From positions 3,143,001 to 3,207,000 of the forward strand of contig WUJK01000001.1 of NCBI GenBank assembly GCA_011317545.1: a DNA stretch of 64,000 nucleotides, read 5' to 3'. The stretch comes from Coniella vitis (Eukaryota > Ascomycota > Sordariomycetes > Diaporthales > Schizoparmaceae). The notes under the pieces were generated by a model. It had not been told where the DNA came from. It did not search any database and was given only the letters and a program-made list of their open reading frames with translations. Of the stretch, positions 1 to 12,576 are shown piece after piece; the first letter of the stretch is position 1; each line of letters starts with the position of its first letter. A program made the translations under genes and the position numbers.

Positions 1-711
1 AGCAAAGCCCGAGTCGGACAAAACATCTTCGGCGAAGACGCATCCACCGGCGACGGGCTTCTCCCTTTATATAGCCCTGCCAGATGGCGCTTCATGCGCA
101 GGGCTTGCCGCCACTTGAGGCCAGCTCAAGCGCTCGTGCACCCGCCGTCCTGGTAGTAGTCTAGACAGGATCCGAAACAGAAGCCCCCTCCCCCATGCGT
201 TTCAGAAGCATCTTTGAGAAGGAGCAGGGGCTTTTGTGGGTGGCTGGAGAGACCCAGGACAGCGTGCCGGAAACCAAAAGGGAGCGGGCAAGGTGGCGGC
301 GGGCTTCGGCGGCAGGACCTTGGCGTTTGGCGGGTCTCACAAGTAGGATGAATCCGGGGGCACTACACCATGGAGGTACCGCAGCCCAGAGGATTCGGTC
401 GGGGTGGTACTGCAGCTCCACGACTTGGACAACTCCAACCGGATGATCTCGTACCACGTCATCGGAAGCTGGGTGATGCGCATGCAAGATAATGCGAACA
501 GTCAGCCCTTTTCCCCCGGCTGAAACGATCGGCATCGGCCTGGTCTTTCCACAACTCGTCTGCCCGAGACAACTCCTTGGCGTGTGGCGGTTGCCAAAAC
601 ATGTCCCGCGTGCGCCACGGCTGAGAGCATCGTTCGACTGGCGCCAGACGACCAGCCAAAGTGGCGCCTGCCTCTTGGCCCCTAGTGGAAAGCTAGCAAC
701 ACATGGCTAGT
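1..711. other. Intergenic, 3' side of the Zn2Cys6 gene
   Basis: No open frame here looks like a gene. Frames on both strands are short, overlap each other and have no domain signature. A TATATAG-like sequence lies near 67-74. The end next to 712 should contain the 3' UTR of the minus-strand Zn2Cys6 gene. The left end may belong to a gene outside the window, but I cannot show it. Confidence 0.4.
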
Positions 712-2339
712 TTAGGCGCGGCTATCTGGCCTTGTGTCTGGGTAGTTGTACCGTGAACGGTAGGCGTCGTCGTGCACTCGAGGCAGCGGCAACTGTCCGG
801 CAAGACCGTGCTGTTGGGGCCATGAAGACGATGCAGCTGGGTCTCTCCTCTCGTCGGATCTGGAGGTGTGGTACTCGGGCTCATACTCAAACTTGATGCG
901 CTTGGGAGGGGCCGATAGCATCAGCGGAGGCTCCGTTGTGCGTGGCGAGACGGAAGGTGAGTGTCTTGTCCTGGTGTAGTCGAAGGGGGCCCGTTGGCGC
1001 GGAGGCGAGTCATCACGCTCATCCAGTGGCGTCGACGGCGAGTTGTTGTGATGGCCGCCGCCTCGGGGACTGTTGACTTGTTAATGAGCCGTTCAATGCT
1101 GACCCCTGCTGGAGCTTCTTTTTGTCCAGACAAGTAAGTGGCTGGGGAGAAGAAGAGAAGAAGGGAAAAAAAAAAAAAAGCAAAGAGGCGGACCAAAAGA
1201 ACTTACGCATTCTTGAACTTGCAGACGCGTCCAAATTTTTCGCACTGCACGCACCGTGGGTAGTCGGGATCGCACTTGATCTTCTTCTCCCTGCACGTCA
1301 CACATGCGATTGCCAGCCTCTTGCGCGGCTTGCCAGCCTTTGTCACACCCCAGTGGGCGTTGACGACTTCGCCATCAATGACAGTCTTGCAGTGGCTGCC
1401 ATCGTCGTAAAAGTAGCACATGCCTTCTCCGGGCACCTCTGCCGCTCGGACAAAACGTGGCAGAAAGTGCGTTCCCGTCCAGATCTTGGGGCCTAAGCCA
1501 TCCTTGGTGGGAATCGTCTCTCCTCCAGTCGCCGTGGCAGAAGACTGCTGGTGGGTGACGTAGGGGCTGGCATGTTGCGGCGGGTAGTGCTGCTGTGGCG
1601 CCTGTGGCTCGGTACGGTAGTTGGTATTGTTAGCAAAGTAGCCTTCGTGGGCGTGCTTCTGGCCAGCGAGTGGCTGTGTTTGATAACGGCCAGTGGCGTG
1701 GTCACGCGCGCCAAACGCGGATTCGCTGCCTCGGACCATTTCCTGGTGGAAAGACCACCGTTGGCTGGGGTCTGCTCGGCTCGGCAAGTCCCTGGCGCCT
1801 GGCGAGAGCGGCCCTGGAAAGGCTGTCTTGGGATGGGGCGCCAATTGCGGCCCTGCTCTGGCATAGGCAGTTCTGGAGGCAGGCGAAGAAGCGGGAGGAA
1901 AGTACGAGGAAGACGAGCTGGTCCTCTCCAGATAGCCACCGGCGCTCCATGGGTGGTCCACGGGCGAAGCGGCAGAATATGAGGGCCGGTCAGAGTGCGG
2001 CGAAGGCAGAGACCGCATGTCGGGGGGGAAGAGGCTGCTTAACGAGGGCAGTTGTTGCCGCGGAGCGTGGCTTGCAGAGGGCTGCTGCACATCGTCCAGG
2101 GATCTCCGGCCCATGTCGACTTTGCTGGTGGAGGAGATGTAAGGCTGGTGGTGGTCATAACTGGACATGGGCGGCGAGAGAGGACCGTTGGACCTCGACC
2201 CCCAGGAAGAATAGCTCTCGGAGGGAATGGAAGAGTAGGTGGAAGAGCTGGGGCTCACGAGTTCGGGTGGTGTATCTGGCAGCTTGGGAGCAGGGGCGGC
2301 GCGGTGCTGCTGATGGTGGTAAGTTGACAACATCCCCAT
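712..2339 (-). CDS. Zn2Cys6 (C6) fungal transcription factor, two exons
   Basis: Probable sequence-specific nuclear transcription regulator. Exon 1 is 2339-1207 and exon 2 is 1069-712, with a GTAAGT...ACAG intron (1206-1070) that restores phase (GC|T). The product is about 496 aa. The first 270 residues are Ser/Pro/Gln-rich and low in complexity. A conserved-looking block (WTGTHFLPRFVRAAEVPGEG) follows, then the binuclear zinc cluster with Cys at 346, 349, 356, 363, 366 and 373 (spacing CX2CX6CX6CX2CX6C), preceded by basic KPRKRL. The tail is basic and Ser/Pro-rich (SAPPKRIKFEY). The zinc cluster sits in the C-terminal third, whereas most family members carry it at the N-terminus, and I see no middle homology domain. 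The start is the first of two close ATGs (2339, 2333). Target genes and subfamily are unknown. The far upstream region is a gap of about 19 kb. Confidence 0.88.
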
Positions 2340-3597
2340 TGATATGTCTGGAGGGACGGGTCCTTGTTGGGAGTTTGTTCGACTTTGTTGTGTTTCGACT
2401 TTCCCTTCTTTTTTTTAAAAAAAAGAGAAATTCCTTGGGCTGGGAAACCGGGGGGGGGGTGGGTGTGTTTGCAAATACTGCGGACAAAGTTGCGAAGATG
2501 CTTGATCACACGCTGACAAGCACCTTTTTGTGTGATTTCCCGGGTTTGTTTTGGTGGCTCTGGCTGGTCCAGTCGAGACGGAAGGGAGTTGCGGCTTGCT
2601 GTCGCTGGAAACGTTGGGTCGAAAGCCACAATCCACGAGGTGAATGGACGGATATAGCAAGCGAAGTAAAGAGGAGGGTGGTGTGTGTGTGTGCGCGTGC
2701 GTGCGTGTGGACGTGTATTAAGTGAGGGAGCGAGTTCCAAAGGTCTGTGAGGGTATGTATACGTTTTGGGGCCAGAGCACACAGGACGGTAGGAATGAGG
2801 TCCGCCGGGTAAATAAGGTAGGATCCAGTCCGTCTTTTAGCGTGGTGCAGCTAGCACATCCCAACACGCACGCACGCACGCACACACACACATGTGCATG
2901 CAGAGGCGCACACACCCCCTTCAGCCCAGCGAGGAAGGACCAAGACCCAGATCTCCCGCCCCGGGTACCGCTGAGTGGATTCAGATGTAGGCGAACGCTG
3001 CCTCGTGTACTTTTTTTCGTGTTTCTCTTGTGCGGATCTGGTGGTTGGTGGGGAGAAGGGGGGGTGTGAGGTTTCGGTTGTTTGTGAACGCGGGGATCTA
3101 CAGCAAGACTCGTTTCTTCTTTTCTTTTTCTCTCTTCTCCTTCTTATTCGGCCTATGTCTCTCTATCTGTGTCTCTAGATGCTGGGAAGTTCTTTTGGGA
3201 GGGGGAGGGTGTTTAGAGGTGCGGGAGATGGGACCGGGGGGGGGGGGAGACGCTGGAGAGAGAGTCAATGGCAACGAGACATTGTCACGGGGCTGTGGCT
3301 TGAAACGGGCGAATATTGGTTATTGCATGCCACCGAGCGATGCCGCAGGAAGATAACTGTTTCTCGTCTGGTTGCCTCCATGGGCATGGCATGGCATGCC
3401 GGTTCGCTCAAGCGCTGCTGACCCAAGTCCCTTTCCCCCAGGGGGGGGGGAAGCCTGTGAAAAAGAGTGAGCAGGGGGAGGGAGTGGTGAGGCAAAACAA
3501 GGCTCCAACAACGGCACCCCGTTTGTTCTTCCCTCTCGGTTGGGTCCAGAGCTCGGTCACCCCACCCAGCTCCTCTTTTTACATGGCACCAGCGTGG

Positions 3598-3601
<4 letters not shown>

Positions 3602-3630
<29 letters not shown>
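3602..3630. repeat. (AG)n microsatellite
   Basis: About 14 uninterrupted AG units in the gene-poor region. Confidence 0.9.
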
Positions 3631-3634
<4 letters not shown>

Positions 3635-4774
3635 GAACTCTTGATGTATCTACATGTCTACATGTGCAAGGGTAACAAGGGCCATACCCAGCAGGGTGGA
3701 AGACAGGAAGAGCTGATTGAGAGTGCCGGGGCGCTACCCAGTACGAGATCCACATGGTGTCAACAAGGATCTCGGTTGACGTGAACCTCTATTTGGCTAG
3801 GAAAGGCTGGGCTGGGGAGACCCAGGCCACCGGGGGGGGGGGGGGGCGCGGAGAGGGCAAGGCAGGCAGAGAAGAGAAGAAGGATCATCATGTCTTTTGC
3901 TTCGTCGTTGTCAGAGGAAGGACAAATACTCATAAAAAGAAGGATGACAGAAACGAAGAGGCGCTACTACAAAAGGTACCCAGCGCCATAACGACAAAGT
4001 CGCGCCATGCCGGGGTTTCATTCTGGGGATCGCTGCGGTGCGGTGCACTTTTGGTCGTTCCTTTCCCCAACGATGCTGGGCCCTTTCTCTTCGCCCTTCC
4101 CAGTCCGAGACTCTGCGAGGCACAAGCAGAAAGAAAGGCGTCTTGGTGTAGAGAGGAAACTGACAGGTCGCAGAAAAACGGGCATGGTTGTTGCCATGGC
4201 GTGTTTTCCCTTTTTGGGTGACGTGCTGTTTTTATTCCTTGATGCTGTCCCCCCCCCCCCCCTCCACCTTCCTATTGGCTTTCGTTTTTTTTTTTTTTTT
4301 TGAGGCGTACACTCGCCTTAGAGAGAGGCGGGTGGGTTGTGGTTGAAGACCGACCAAATTGGCCCGTTGCCTGTGAGTGAGTGAGTGAGGAAGTGTGTGT
4401 GAGCGAGGGCGAGGGCGTCCCAGCGGCCCGGTAACACTCGACAGGCTGGAACGGACGACGATGCCCTTTTGGGTAGTACTGTCGTTGCCGCTGGGGCGGT
4501 AGTCAGCAAAGAGAGCCCCAGGTCAGTCCAGAGAAAGGCGGGCCCGGCCGGGGGGGTCTTCTTCTTTCCTTTCTTTCTTTCTTGGAGAGGTGTGGGCTTT
4601 TTCGATGTGCCGCTCGGTACCGAGATACATCGGGCTTACCATGTACTGCAGTAAGTACTATGTAACTGCGAGCAGGAGGAGAGAAAGGGGGTACGTACTG
4701 CTTATGTATCAGAGCGGTACTTGTCCGGGGCGGTGCTTGGTGCATATGCCAATGCACGCTTTGCCATTATGTAG

Positions 4775-4795
4775 AGTACACAGTACATAGTACAC
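4775..4795. repeat. Palindrome-family copy (AGTACACAGTACATAGTACAC)
   Basis: Contains an exact GTACATAGTA (4783-4792) flanked by GTAC half-sites. Confidence 0.8.
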
Positions 4796-4982
4796 AAAGC
4801 CTATAAGTACTGCGCTACATACATTAGTAGTATGCAGAAAGTACTGTGCCCCAGTGTTGTTTTTATTGGTCTCTCTTTCCCCGGTCCTTGGAAGTTGTGG
4901 CTGAGAGGGTTTGGATGACCCGTGTCGGGGGGGGTCCTACTCCATAAAATTTTGGAGCCAAGGCCAAAAAGAAAAGAAGAAG

Positions 4983-5009
4983 AAAAATAAAAATAAAAAT
5001 AAAAATAAA
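4983..5009. repeat. (AAAAAT)4 array
   Basis: Four AAAAAT-type units in an A-rich stretch. Confidence 0.8.
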
Positions 5010-5604
5010 TGACACATGCTACTTGTGTACTTATACATATTTCCATTTGCACATTGCACGTGCGGCCGACGAGAGCCGATGGGCGGGGGGAAGGGGGGAT
5101 TTTCCTCTCGAGGCTTTTTGGGGTTGTTTTAAAATTCCTGGGGGTGGGAAGTACCTTTGTACTGTTGTACCTTTTTTTGATGTTATAAGGTTTTTTATGC
5201 AAGTATTTCCTTTTTTTTAATTTTATTTTTCTCTTTCTTTTCTTTTCTTGATAGGCTTCTTTTTTCTTTTTAAAAAAAAAACAAAAAACAAAAAAACTGC
5301 TTACTAGATATGTAAAAACTATGCGAGTGTGTGTATTTTTGATGATTGGCCTCTTTTTTTGGGGGGGGGGAGCACATCACAGTAAGTTTTGACACCAAAA
5401 AGAAAGAAGAAAAGAAAAAAGAAATTGGGGCCACGGCACTCGACTCGGTACATCCGTGGCATAATAATAGGCGACCGGGGATTTGGGGCGGCAGGGTTGT
5501 GATGAATCGAAGCGGCGCGGCGCGTTGTGTGTGTGTGTGGAGGGATGGAGAGAGAGAAAGAGAGAGAGAACCTAGGGCCTATAGCTTTTGTTTTCTTTTA
5601 TTTT

Positions 5605-5616
5605 GTTGTTGTTGTT

Positions 5617-5647
<31 letters not shown>
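5605..5647. repeat. (GTT)n trinucleotide array
   Basis: About 14 GTT units with one ATT interruption. It would translate as poly-Val, poly-Cys or poly-Asn depending on frame, and has no gene context. Confidence 0.9.
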
Positions 5648-6127
5648 GCAATATCCGTCTGTGTTTTGGTTATATGGTCTGGGAGGTGGTTTTGAAGAGG
5701 GGGGGATGGATGTGTGAAGAGAGGAGGAGAAGGAGAAGTCGAAGGAGAAGGGAAAAAGGCTGATCGATCGGTGGTGAATGATGGTTTATAGGTACAAGTT
5801 ACATGCTCAGCTTTCCCGTTCATTCTTCTTCAGGGCTTCTTTCTACCTGCTCTACTTTTGTGAACGGCAACACAGCCACAGATGGAGTTCAAGATTCAAG
5901 AAAAATAGGAAAAATAAAATAAAAAATCCAACCCCCTGATGAATGACGCAGGGCTCATGCTTTCCAAGTACATACATACATAGTAGATGTACATACATGG
6001 CCACGAACTTGGATGATGGGGGGGGGGAAACTGAATAAGAGTCGAAGGGGGAAAAGGAAGGGGAGGAGGAGACCCCAAGAAGAAAGAGAAAAGGGGACAG
6101 GCTTTTCATACTACTACTAATGTACAT

Positions 6128-6149
6128 GCTATGTACATAGTATGTACAC
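6128..6149. repeat. Palindrome-family copy (GCTATGTACATAGTATGTACAC)
   Basis: Includes the perfect 12-bp palindrome CTATGTACATAG at 6129-6140. Confidence 0.8.
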
Positions 6150-6611
6150 AAAATGGATACTATGTATGTCTCTGAATCGGCTATCGCGCATCTCGGGAGG
6201 AGGGTTGAATAATGGAGAGACGGCGCAAGGACCTGGAAGAGTGGGGTCACGAAGGTTTAACCAAAATGATTCAAAACACGGCCCAAAAGGAAGCCGGGGG
6301 GGGGGGGCGGTTAGTAGAAGGGTAATGGACTGGAGAGAAGAAAAAGGAAAGGACGAGAAAAGAAGGGAAAGAAGATTAGACGTCAGGGCATGGCGAAAGC
6401 GTAGCGGTTCGGAGATGATGATGATGATGATGATGAGAATAAGGACGGGGGATGATGTATTACTACAAGTAGCATACAACGACTAAGCTGATATGGACTG
6501 ACTGACTGGCTGGTGTATATGTAAAGTAGATCTTTCTTGTTTCTCTTTTCCCTCCTTTCCCTTTAACCCTCCTTGTATTACTCGATGTCTGTCTTGGTCA
6601 CGAGACGTATT

Positions 6612-6636
6612 GCGGCGGCGGCGGCGGCGGCGGCGG
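6612..6636. repeat. (GGC)n trinucleotide array
   Basis: About 8 GGC units in the gene-poor region. Confidence 0.9.
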
Positions 6637-7145
6637 ACAAGGAAGGGATCTAGTGGATGCATTTTTCTTTTTTTTTTTTCTTCTTCTCCTTTTTATTCTG
6701 TTTGTTCTTTTTTCTTGTACCTTATTAAGTTTAAATCGAATCTACCCCCTTGTCAGGAATGCCAGGACCGTATTTAGAGTAGAAGCCGAAGCCACGTGCG
6801 AAGAAGAGACGTCAACGTAGCCGAGAGCGAAGAGAGAAAGCTAAAAGACGTAAAAAAGGAGAACTGGGCAAGAACAGCAAAGTACATAGTACGAAAGGGA
6901 AAGGTAATTTGGAATGACACGAGACAGATCCTCTGCGGGGTGGGGAAATGTAAACAACCGCTCAAAACCAAAAGGCGGCCGCTGTTGTGAAAGGAGAAAG
7001 TGACGAAGCTCCCGTCCTTTGTCGTGGCTCTCGTCCTCGGGGCATATCAAAGCCACACGTGGCAAGGAAGAAGAAGAAGAAGAAGAAGGAAAAAGGAGAA
7101 TGACGGTACAGCAATGCCTTGGAACCCTGATCTACCTGATGAGCC

Positions 7146-7215
7146 TGATGCTGATGCTGATGCTGATGCTGATGCTGATGCTGATGCTGATGCTGATGCT
7201 GATGCTGATGCTGAT
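7146..7215. repeat. (TGATGC)11 hexanucleotide array
   Basis: Nearly 12 perfect TGATGC units over 70 nt. It keeps several frames open on both strands, giving alternating Asp-Ala, Leu-Met or Gln-His runs. This explains the long overlapping frames at 7000-7611, which I do not accept as genes. Confidence 0.92.
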
Positions 7216-8222
7216 GACGATGATGATGGTGAGAAATGGAATACGACCCAAAAGGATCCGAGGACCTCGGCCAAAAGGTACACCGATGTGTACTCGTTGG
7301 TTGGCAAGCGTGTACTGTGTACACTCATGGTGCGTATGGAGAGAGGATTGTTAATTACCGGAGGATACCGCTCGCCGGCCCCCCTTACCGCGAGGGAGAC
7401 AAGTGCCGGAGCATCAGCCCTGGGGGGTTCGTGGTGGAGGAGGAGGAGGGGGTACTTTGGCCATATGCACAGTACAAGTTTGGTATTGTGGCATTTATTC
7501 TGCTTTGTGATGGAGAAGGAATCTCAATCTCCAAAAGTGCTCTGGGACCGAGGCACAAGAAGAAAGAACAAAAGACTGTCTGTCTGTCTGTCTGTATTGC
7601 GTTGCAGGTGATTGGTTGGCAGCCGGGTTTTCCGGGTTTCTGCCTTGCCCGCCTCTCCAGCTGGAGACTGCTCGCTGCTTGATGGAAGCAACAAAGTCCA
7701 AGACCTGGTGCTTGGTCATACTTTGGTAAGAATGTCCACCACGTACTGTACGATGTACTATGCCGCTGCACCGGCACGGTGATAAGCCGGATGAAAGAAC
7801 AGGAAAGCAAAGAAAAGGGAAAGAAAAGGGCCAACGCGTGGAGCCGCGGCTGGAGGAGACAGGTCGAGAGTGGATATGCCATCATGCGATGGACATTTTT
7901 TACTAGTGGTGCTGCTGGATTGCAGGCATATACTATACAGCATCATGTACACGGTGCCTTGGTGTCACTCAAAGTCAAAAAGTCAAAAGGGCGGCACTTG
8001 GACAGACTCCTTTTCCTCTTCAGGGTTCAGCACGGCACCGGCACGTGCAAAGGTATCTGGAGCAGCAAACCTCCCCCCCCCCCAAAAAAAAGATGAGACA
8101 GGCTAAGAAGGGTAATTCGAAAGGACATCCCCGCTGCCGGGCCTGGCTGCCTGCCCAGGGGAAGGTTCACTAGAGAAGCGGCTCCTACCACTTGGCCCTG
8201 GCGCAAGTGGCCTTAGCTAGCA

Positions 8223-8242
8223 GCTACTATGTACATAGTAGC
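8223..8242. repeat. Perfect 20-bp palindrome, best copy of the dispersed family
   Basis: GCTACTATGTACATAGTAGC is identical on both strands. The flanks (CTAGCA left, AGCTAG right) extend it to a 32-bp palindrome with one mismatch per arm. Confidence 0.9.
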
Positions 8243-8895
8243 AGCTAGCAGTCCATGGGCAACAGCCGAGCGGCTTTCCCGGGGCGCTACTGCACCTGTC
8301 AGGCGCTTTGGGGAGCGAGACGTTCTCCAGACGGCTGCGACCATGTCACTTCTGTCGGGCCAGTCTGCATCGCGTTCGTGTGCCCAGCAGAGCCCAAGCC
8401 CCATTCGATCATGGGGTCGGCATATGGCCCTTGGCTCTCCACCGCTGGTCGCACTTGCTACTCTAGTATGTGCATACAGGCTTACATAGTAGTATACATA
8501 GTACAAGAGTAGCAGGCCACGCTAACTGGCATCCAGCGCTGCTAGTGCTAGTATTAGTACTGCAAACGACGGACGAGTGCGCAAGAGCGACAGCCGGGAC
8601 TAAGTATGTAATCAAAGCAGACCACACTAGAGCTAGCCGCGGGGCTGTTCGCTTAAACAACGGCTGAAAAGGAAAGAGAAAGAAAAAAAAGAAAAAACAA
8701 GAAGGAAAGCAACCACCAGGCGAAAGAAACTAGCACTAGTCAAGCAAGACGCTGCACCCCTCGCTTCCTTCTCTCTTCTTTCTTCTTTCTCAGTTAAACA
8801 CATCTTCGTGCTACTATGTATGCGTGCGGGCGTGGAGGAGAGGGCGCAGACGAACGAGACTCTGTTCCAAGAGATCACGCAGACTGGATATAGAA

Positions 8896-8920
8896 GTACA
8901 TACTATATACATAGTAGTAG
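8896..8920. repeat. Palindrome-family variant
   Basis: GTACATACTATATACATAG followed by TAGTAG: two arms, ATACTAT and ATACATAG, related to the core motif. Confidence 0.65.
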
Positions 8921-9197
8921 CCATCCATCCGTCCATACATGGCAGTGGTGAAGCGGCCGTTGAGCTGGCCCCGGGACGCGAGGGGCACAGACTAGATCCG
9001 AGCTGGGGCTGCTTGTCTTCATTAAAAAATAAGTGGACGATGCCCCATACTTTTATAGTGCTATCTACTTGCAGTATACATGCCATGTACTATGTGGAGC
9101 TGGCTGCACTGTGTGAATTTTTAGTCTCTCTGCACTGTACCGCTCCACACGTGCCGCTTCTGCTTTCTCATCATCTTATTAATCATCATCATCCTGG

Positions 9198-9220
9198 ATA
9201 CTATGTACTATGTACTATGG
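9198..9220. repeat. Tandem TACTATG units, palindrome family
   Basis: Three TACTATG units with a 7-bp period, giving two overlapping exact TACTATGTAC copies (9199-9208 and 9206-9215). Confidence 0.85.
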
Positions 9221-9634
9221 TAAAAAGTACAAGACGAAATAACCTGACGACGCTTCCTATCGTCGGTTCTCACACGAGCCTCTGCGTTTGGCACGGCAGT
9301 TGAAGATACTACTTTGCCAGGTGCCCCGTCTCGGAGACCAAGGTCTGTGTGTATCACCATGGATGACCAGAGAGATGGATTCAGAAAAAGAAAGCACACC
9401 AGCACCACACATGTACTCTGTTTGACCGCAAGTACTATGTAGCCATGCCATGTACATATCAACATACTGTGTGTAGTATATACGATGATGGTCATGGTCG
9501 GTCCAGCCTCGGATCCATCAGATCTTGCTCTTGCCCCTGTTTCGTCCTGCGAGATCACCAAAGCAGCAGCTCGCCGAATCTCCAGGGTCAAGACCACGAG
9601 ACACGGCCCGTTCTTGTGCCACACTCTGGTATGA

Positions 9635-9659
9635 TTCTTCTTCTTCTTCTTCTTCTTCT
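9635..9659. repeat. (TTC)n trinucleotide array
   Basis: Eight TTC units in the gene-poor region. Confidence 0.9.
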
Positions 9660-10706
9660 GTTGTGTACCGTTCACGTGCACATGTCCGAGGCACAGAGAC
9701 ACCGAGTGCTGGCAAATCAAGAAGAAGACGATGATGATAATAAACGCCCACCCTGGGCTACACAAACGCATCTGCCGATATCCTACAGATGCCGCGTCCC
9801 CAAACCAGTCTTTTTCTTGTCTTTCTTTGCCATCCAGCTAGCTAGCACATTTTATTGAGACACTCGAGAGTCATGTCGAGTGCATCATCTCTTCTTCTCT
9901 TGCTTTCCTTTCCCCCTCCCCCCCTATCTCTCTCCTGGTGTGGCTGCTGGTGGCTGTGTCATGTCTCTTTTAATTGCTCCGTATTATAGTATCCGCCATC
10001 GCCGCCCTCTTCTCCCACGCCTTGTTGCTCCCCAAGCAAGCCCATTCGGCCTTTAATAACCCCAATGTGTGCTTGAGTATCGTGCTGCAGCCGGGATACA
10101 ACCGTGTGCGTGCGTGACGTGAAGTGGTTGCCGGCAAAACCAATTTTCTCCGTTTGTATCTTACTAAGCAGCTTGCATCATCACTACTGTCATAGTACTC
10201 GGCCGATTTCCACACAAACGGAAAAAAGGATTTCTCACAGTACTGCTTTTTTTTAATTATGTATACATATATACATAGTATATATGGACAGCACAAAACA
10301 AACGATCCCGTCTCTCTTGGACCCCCACCGCCTCCCCTTCTTTCCCCAACTCAACAAGACAAACCCATTATCAAACCGCTTCATATAGTACAGGCCAGAC
10401 TGAGACGACGGGGAAACTTCGGCTCCCCTCGCTGCCCCACTCTTCTCTCTCTCTCTTTTTATTATTGGTTTCATTTTTTATTTATTTTTTACCATGTATA
10501 CTATGATTTTATCTTATGCTACTACATAGTATGTATATGTTCTTCACTTGATTGTCAAGTCAGAGAAGCAAAGGCGGGCCCCCGTACGCTACGCCCCATT
10601 GAGTAAGTATTTTCTTCTGCAAAAACATGTACGCCGTTGAGTCATGCAGCCAAGCGGAAACAACAGACCCAGAGGATGAAATGCTCCTTTTACTGTATAC
10701 ACACAC

Positions 10707-10738
<32 letters not shown>

Positions 10739-10904
10739 GGCTAGCATGTATCAAGAAAGAAATGATACATGGTACTATGGAACATGAAGCCAACCCACGG
10801 AGATTGGACTGGATATAGTGCGACTTTATCGTTCTTTGACAAAGGCACCAAAAGCACCACCACGTGCTGGGTCATCAGGTACGCACCGAGGTGCCTTTTG
10901 TCGA

Positions 10905-10927
10905 ATTATGTACATAGTATACATAAT
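10905..10927. repeat. Palindrome-family copy with 8-bp arms
   Basis: ATTATGTA and TACATAAT arms enclose CATAGTA. It contains an exact GTACATAGTA at 10910-10919. Confidence 0.8.
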
Positions 10928-12188
10928 ACCCAAGTGCCGTGCCGGGAGAGGAAACGGGACGTGCCACATAGTGACTGGGCAGTGGTGAAGAAAAAGTGGA
11001 CGACTGTGTAAGTACCTTTTGAGAAATGAAACCCGGAAGCTTTGGCACGTTTCTTTGTCTCTTGTCTTCTCTTTTGCAGCAGCAAAGCAAGCAAGTAGCT
11101 GTCTTTGTAAGAGCAGAGAATGCACTGTGTTGCAATACTCTGTGGAGACTATGCCCTTTTGTTTGTTCTCTCTTTTGCTTCCATATGGTGGCATGTGAAT
11201 GGATATACGCCGAATTGCAACCGCGTGCCTCGTCGAAAATACCATGTAAATGGTCGCAACCACTAACCCAACACAAAACCCTCATATTCCCCCCCTATTT
11301 TATCCCGAGGATTAGTGCACGTTTTGTGTTCGTTATTCCATCCATCCAGCACAGCAGCTGGTTATTGCGGCGGCTGGCTGTGTCTCTCCATTTACCACTT
11401 ACTACTCGCTTTCTCGCCACAATCGTGTCAAAGAGGCTTCAGCGCTAAAAGAAGGGGAGGGGCGAGCCCACACCAACAAAACCCACGGTCCTCAACCCAA
11501 AACACCCAAAAACCATCCATCCCACTCTCGGAGAGTTCTGGACATTTGTATTGTGCCGCAAGTCCGGCTGCCTTTTCTTTTTGCTCGTGTGCGCCTTGGA
11601 TGACCCATTTACTTGTAGTATTCGGACTGCCAATATCCCTGGGCCCAGTATCCCATCCCAGACTGACTGTCGGCTGGGTGGTGTAAAAAAGGCTTCAAAA
11701 TTGTGTCTGTTTTACAGCATCAACTCGGTAGTGGCCTTTGTCACACAAGACAGCCACAAAACCGGCTAGCGGACTTGTTGCCTTTTATACTATGTATACG
11801 TACGATTAAGTTAGCAAAGCACGTAAGGTATGCCATGTACTGTGTCCAGACATACACCACCAGAGTTGGTGCATCCAGCAGAAGCCCTTGCTTTTTTTTT
11901 CCCCGCTCCTCCTCCTTGTTGGCTTGGCCAACACGCTGGGTCCCGTTGCAAAATACTTCTACTTTGTAGTCACATCCCAACATCCTGATTGGGCCTTTTT
12001 TGGTTCGTCGTTGGTTGCAAAATTTCATGCCTGTTGGTTCTCAGTCTCGAGACGCACTTTTTTTGTACGTCTCCAGTTTCCTGTCCTGCCCTGTCCTATC
12101 CTGTGCCGTGCCGTGCCGTGCCGCATATTAAATAAAATGCAGTTGGGTCTTTTTCCGTTCCTCTTGCTGATAACTATGACATGGTAGA

Positions 12189-12246
12189 AGTACATAGTAT
12201 CTACGTATACTACATATACTATGTTACTATGTTACTATGTACTGTG
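12189..12246. repeat. Palindrome-family cluster
   Basis: Exact GTACATAGTA at 12190-12199 and exact TACTATGTAC at 12233-12242. Between them lie ACTACATATACTATG and tandem TTACTATG units (8-bp period). Confidence 0.85.
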
Positions 12247-12531
12247 TAAACCCCACTCATGGTACTGCCCCCCTCGGCATTAATGGAAAAAAAGAAAAAA
12301 AAAAGGACACACCACGGGAACAACAAGAACCACGATTTCCAAAGGCCAAAAAACAAAAGACATCAAATATACAGAAAAGCCCCCAACCCTGGGTCTATAG
12401 CACAGACCTTATTCACATAGTAACATACTTATATAAGTACAATCCATGTACAGGAACCCCAACCCCAACCCCAAAAAAGGGCCTGGCTCGGTATGTAGGT
12501 TTTGATTCGCTACGATTCTGTATGTAGCTTT

Positions 12532-12533
<2 letters not shown>

Positions 12534-12575
<42 letters not shown>
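12534..12575. repeat. 42-nt poly-T tract
   Basis: An uninterrupted run of T, the longest homopolymer in the window. Its length is uncertain if the assembly used homopolymer-error-prone reads. Confidence 0.85.

Positions 12576-12576
<1 letters not shown>

Larger units (their letters stand above)
2340..8200. other. Gene-poor region rich in microsatellites, upstream of the Zn2Cys6 gene
   Basis: No supportable gene. All long frames are driven by simple repeats (GA, GTT, ATG, GGC and TGATGC units; G, C, A and T homopolymers) and change frame meaning from one repeat to the next. The part nearest 2340 is the expected promoter and 5' leader of the minus-strand regulator. From about 4650 onward, copies of the TACTATGTAC-type motif appear. 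Confidence 0.5.

Noticed and set aside
1670..2725. 351-codon plus-strand frame across the first Zn2Cys6 gene
   Set aside because: It overlaps the well-supported minus-strand exon and runs into its promoter; no motif.
7000..7611. Long plus-strand frame with an Asp-Ala repeat, plus companions in other frames
   Set aside because: The length comes from the TGATGC array, which keeps several frames open on both strands. There is no domain, splice support or unique sequence with coding character.
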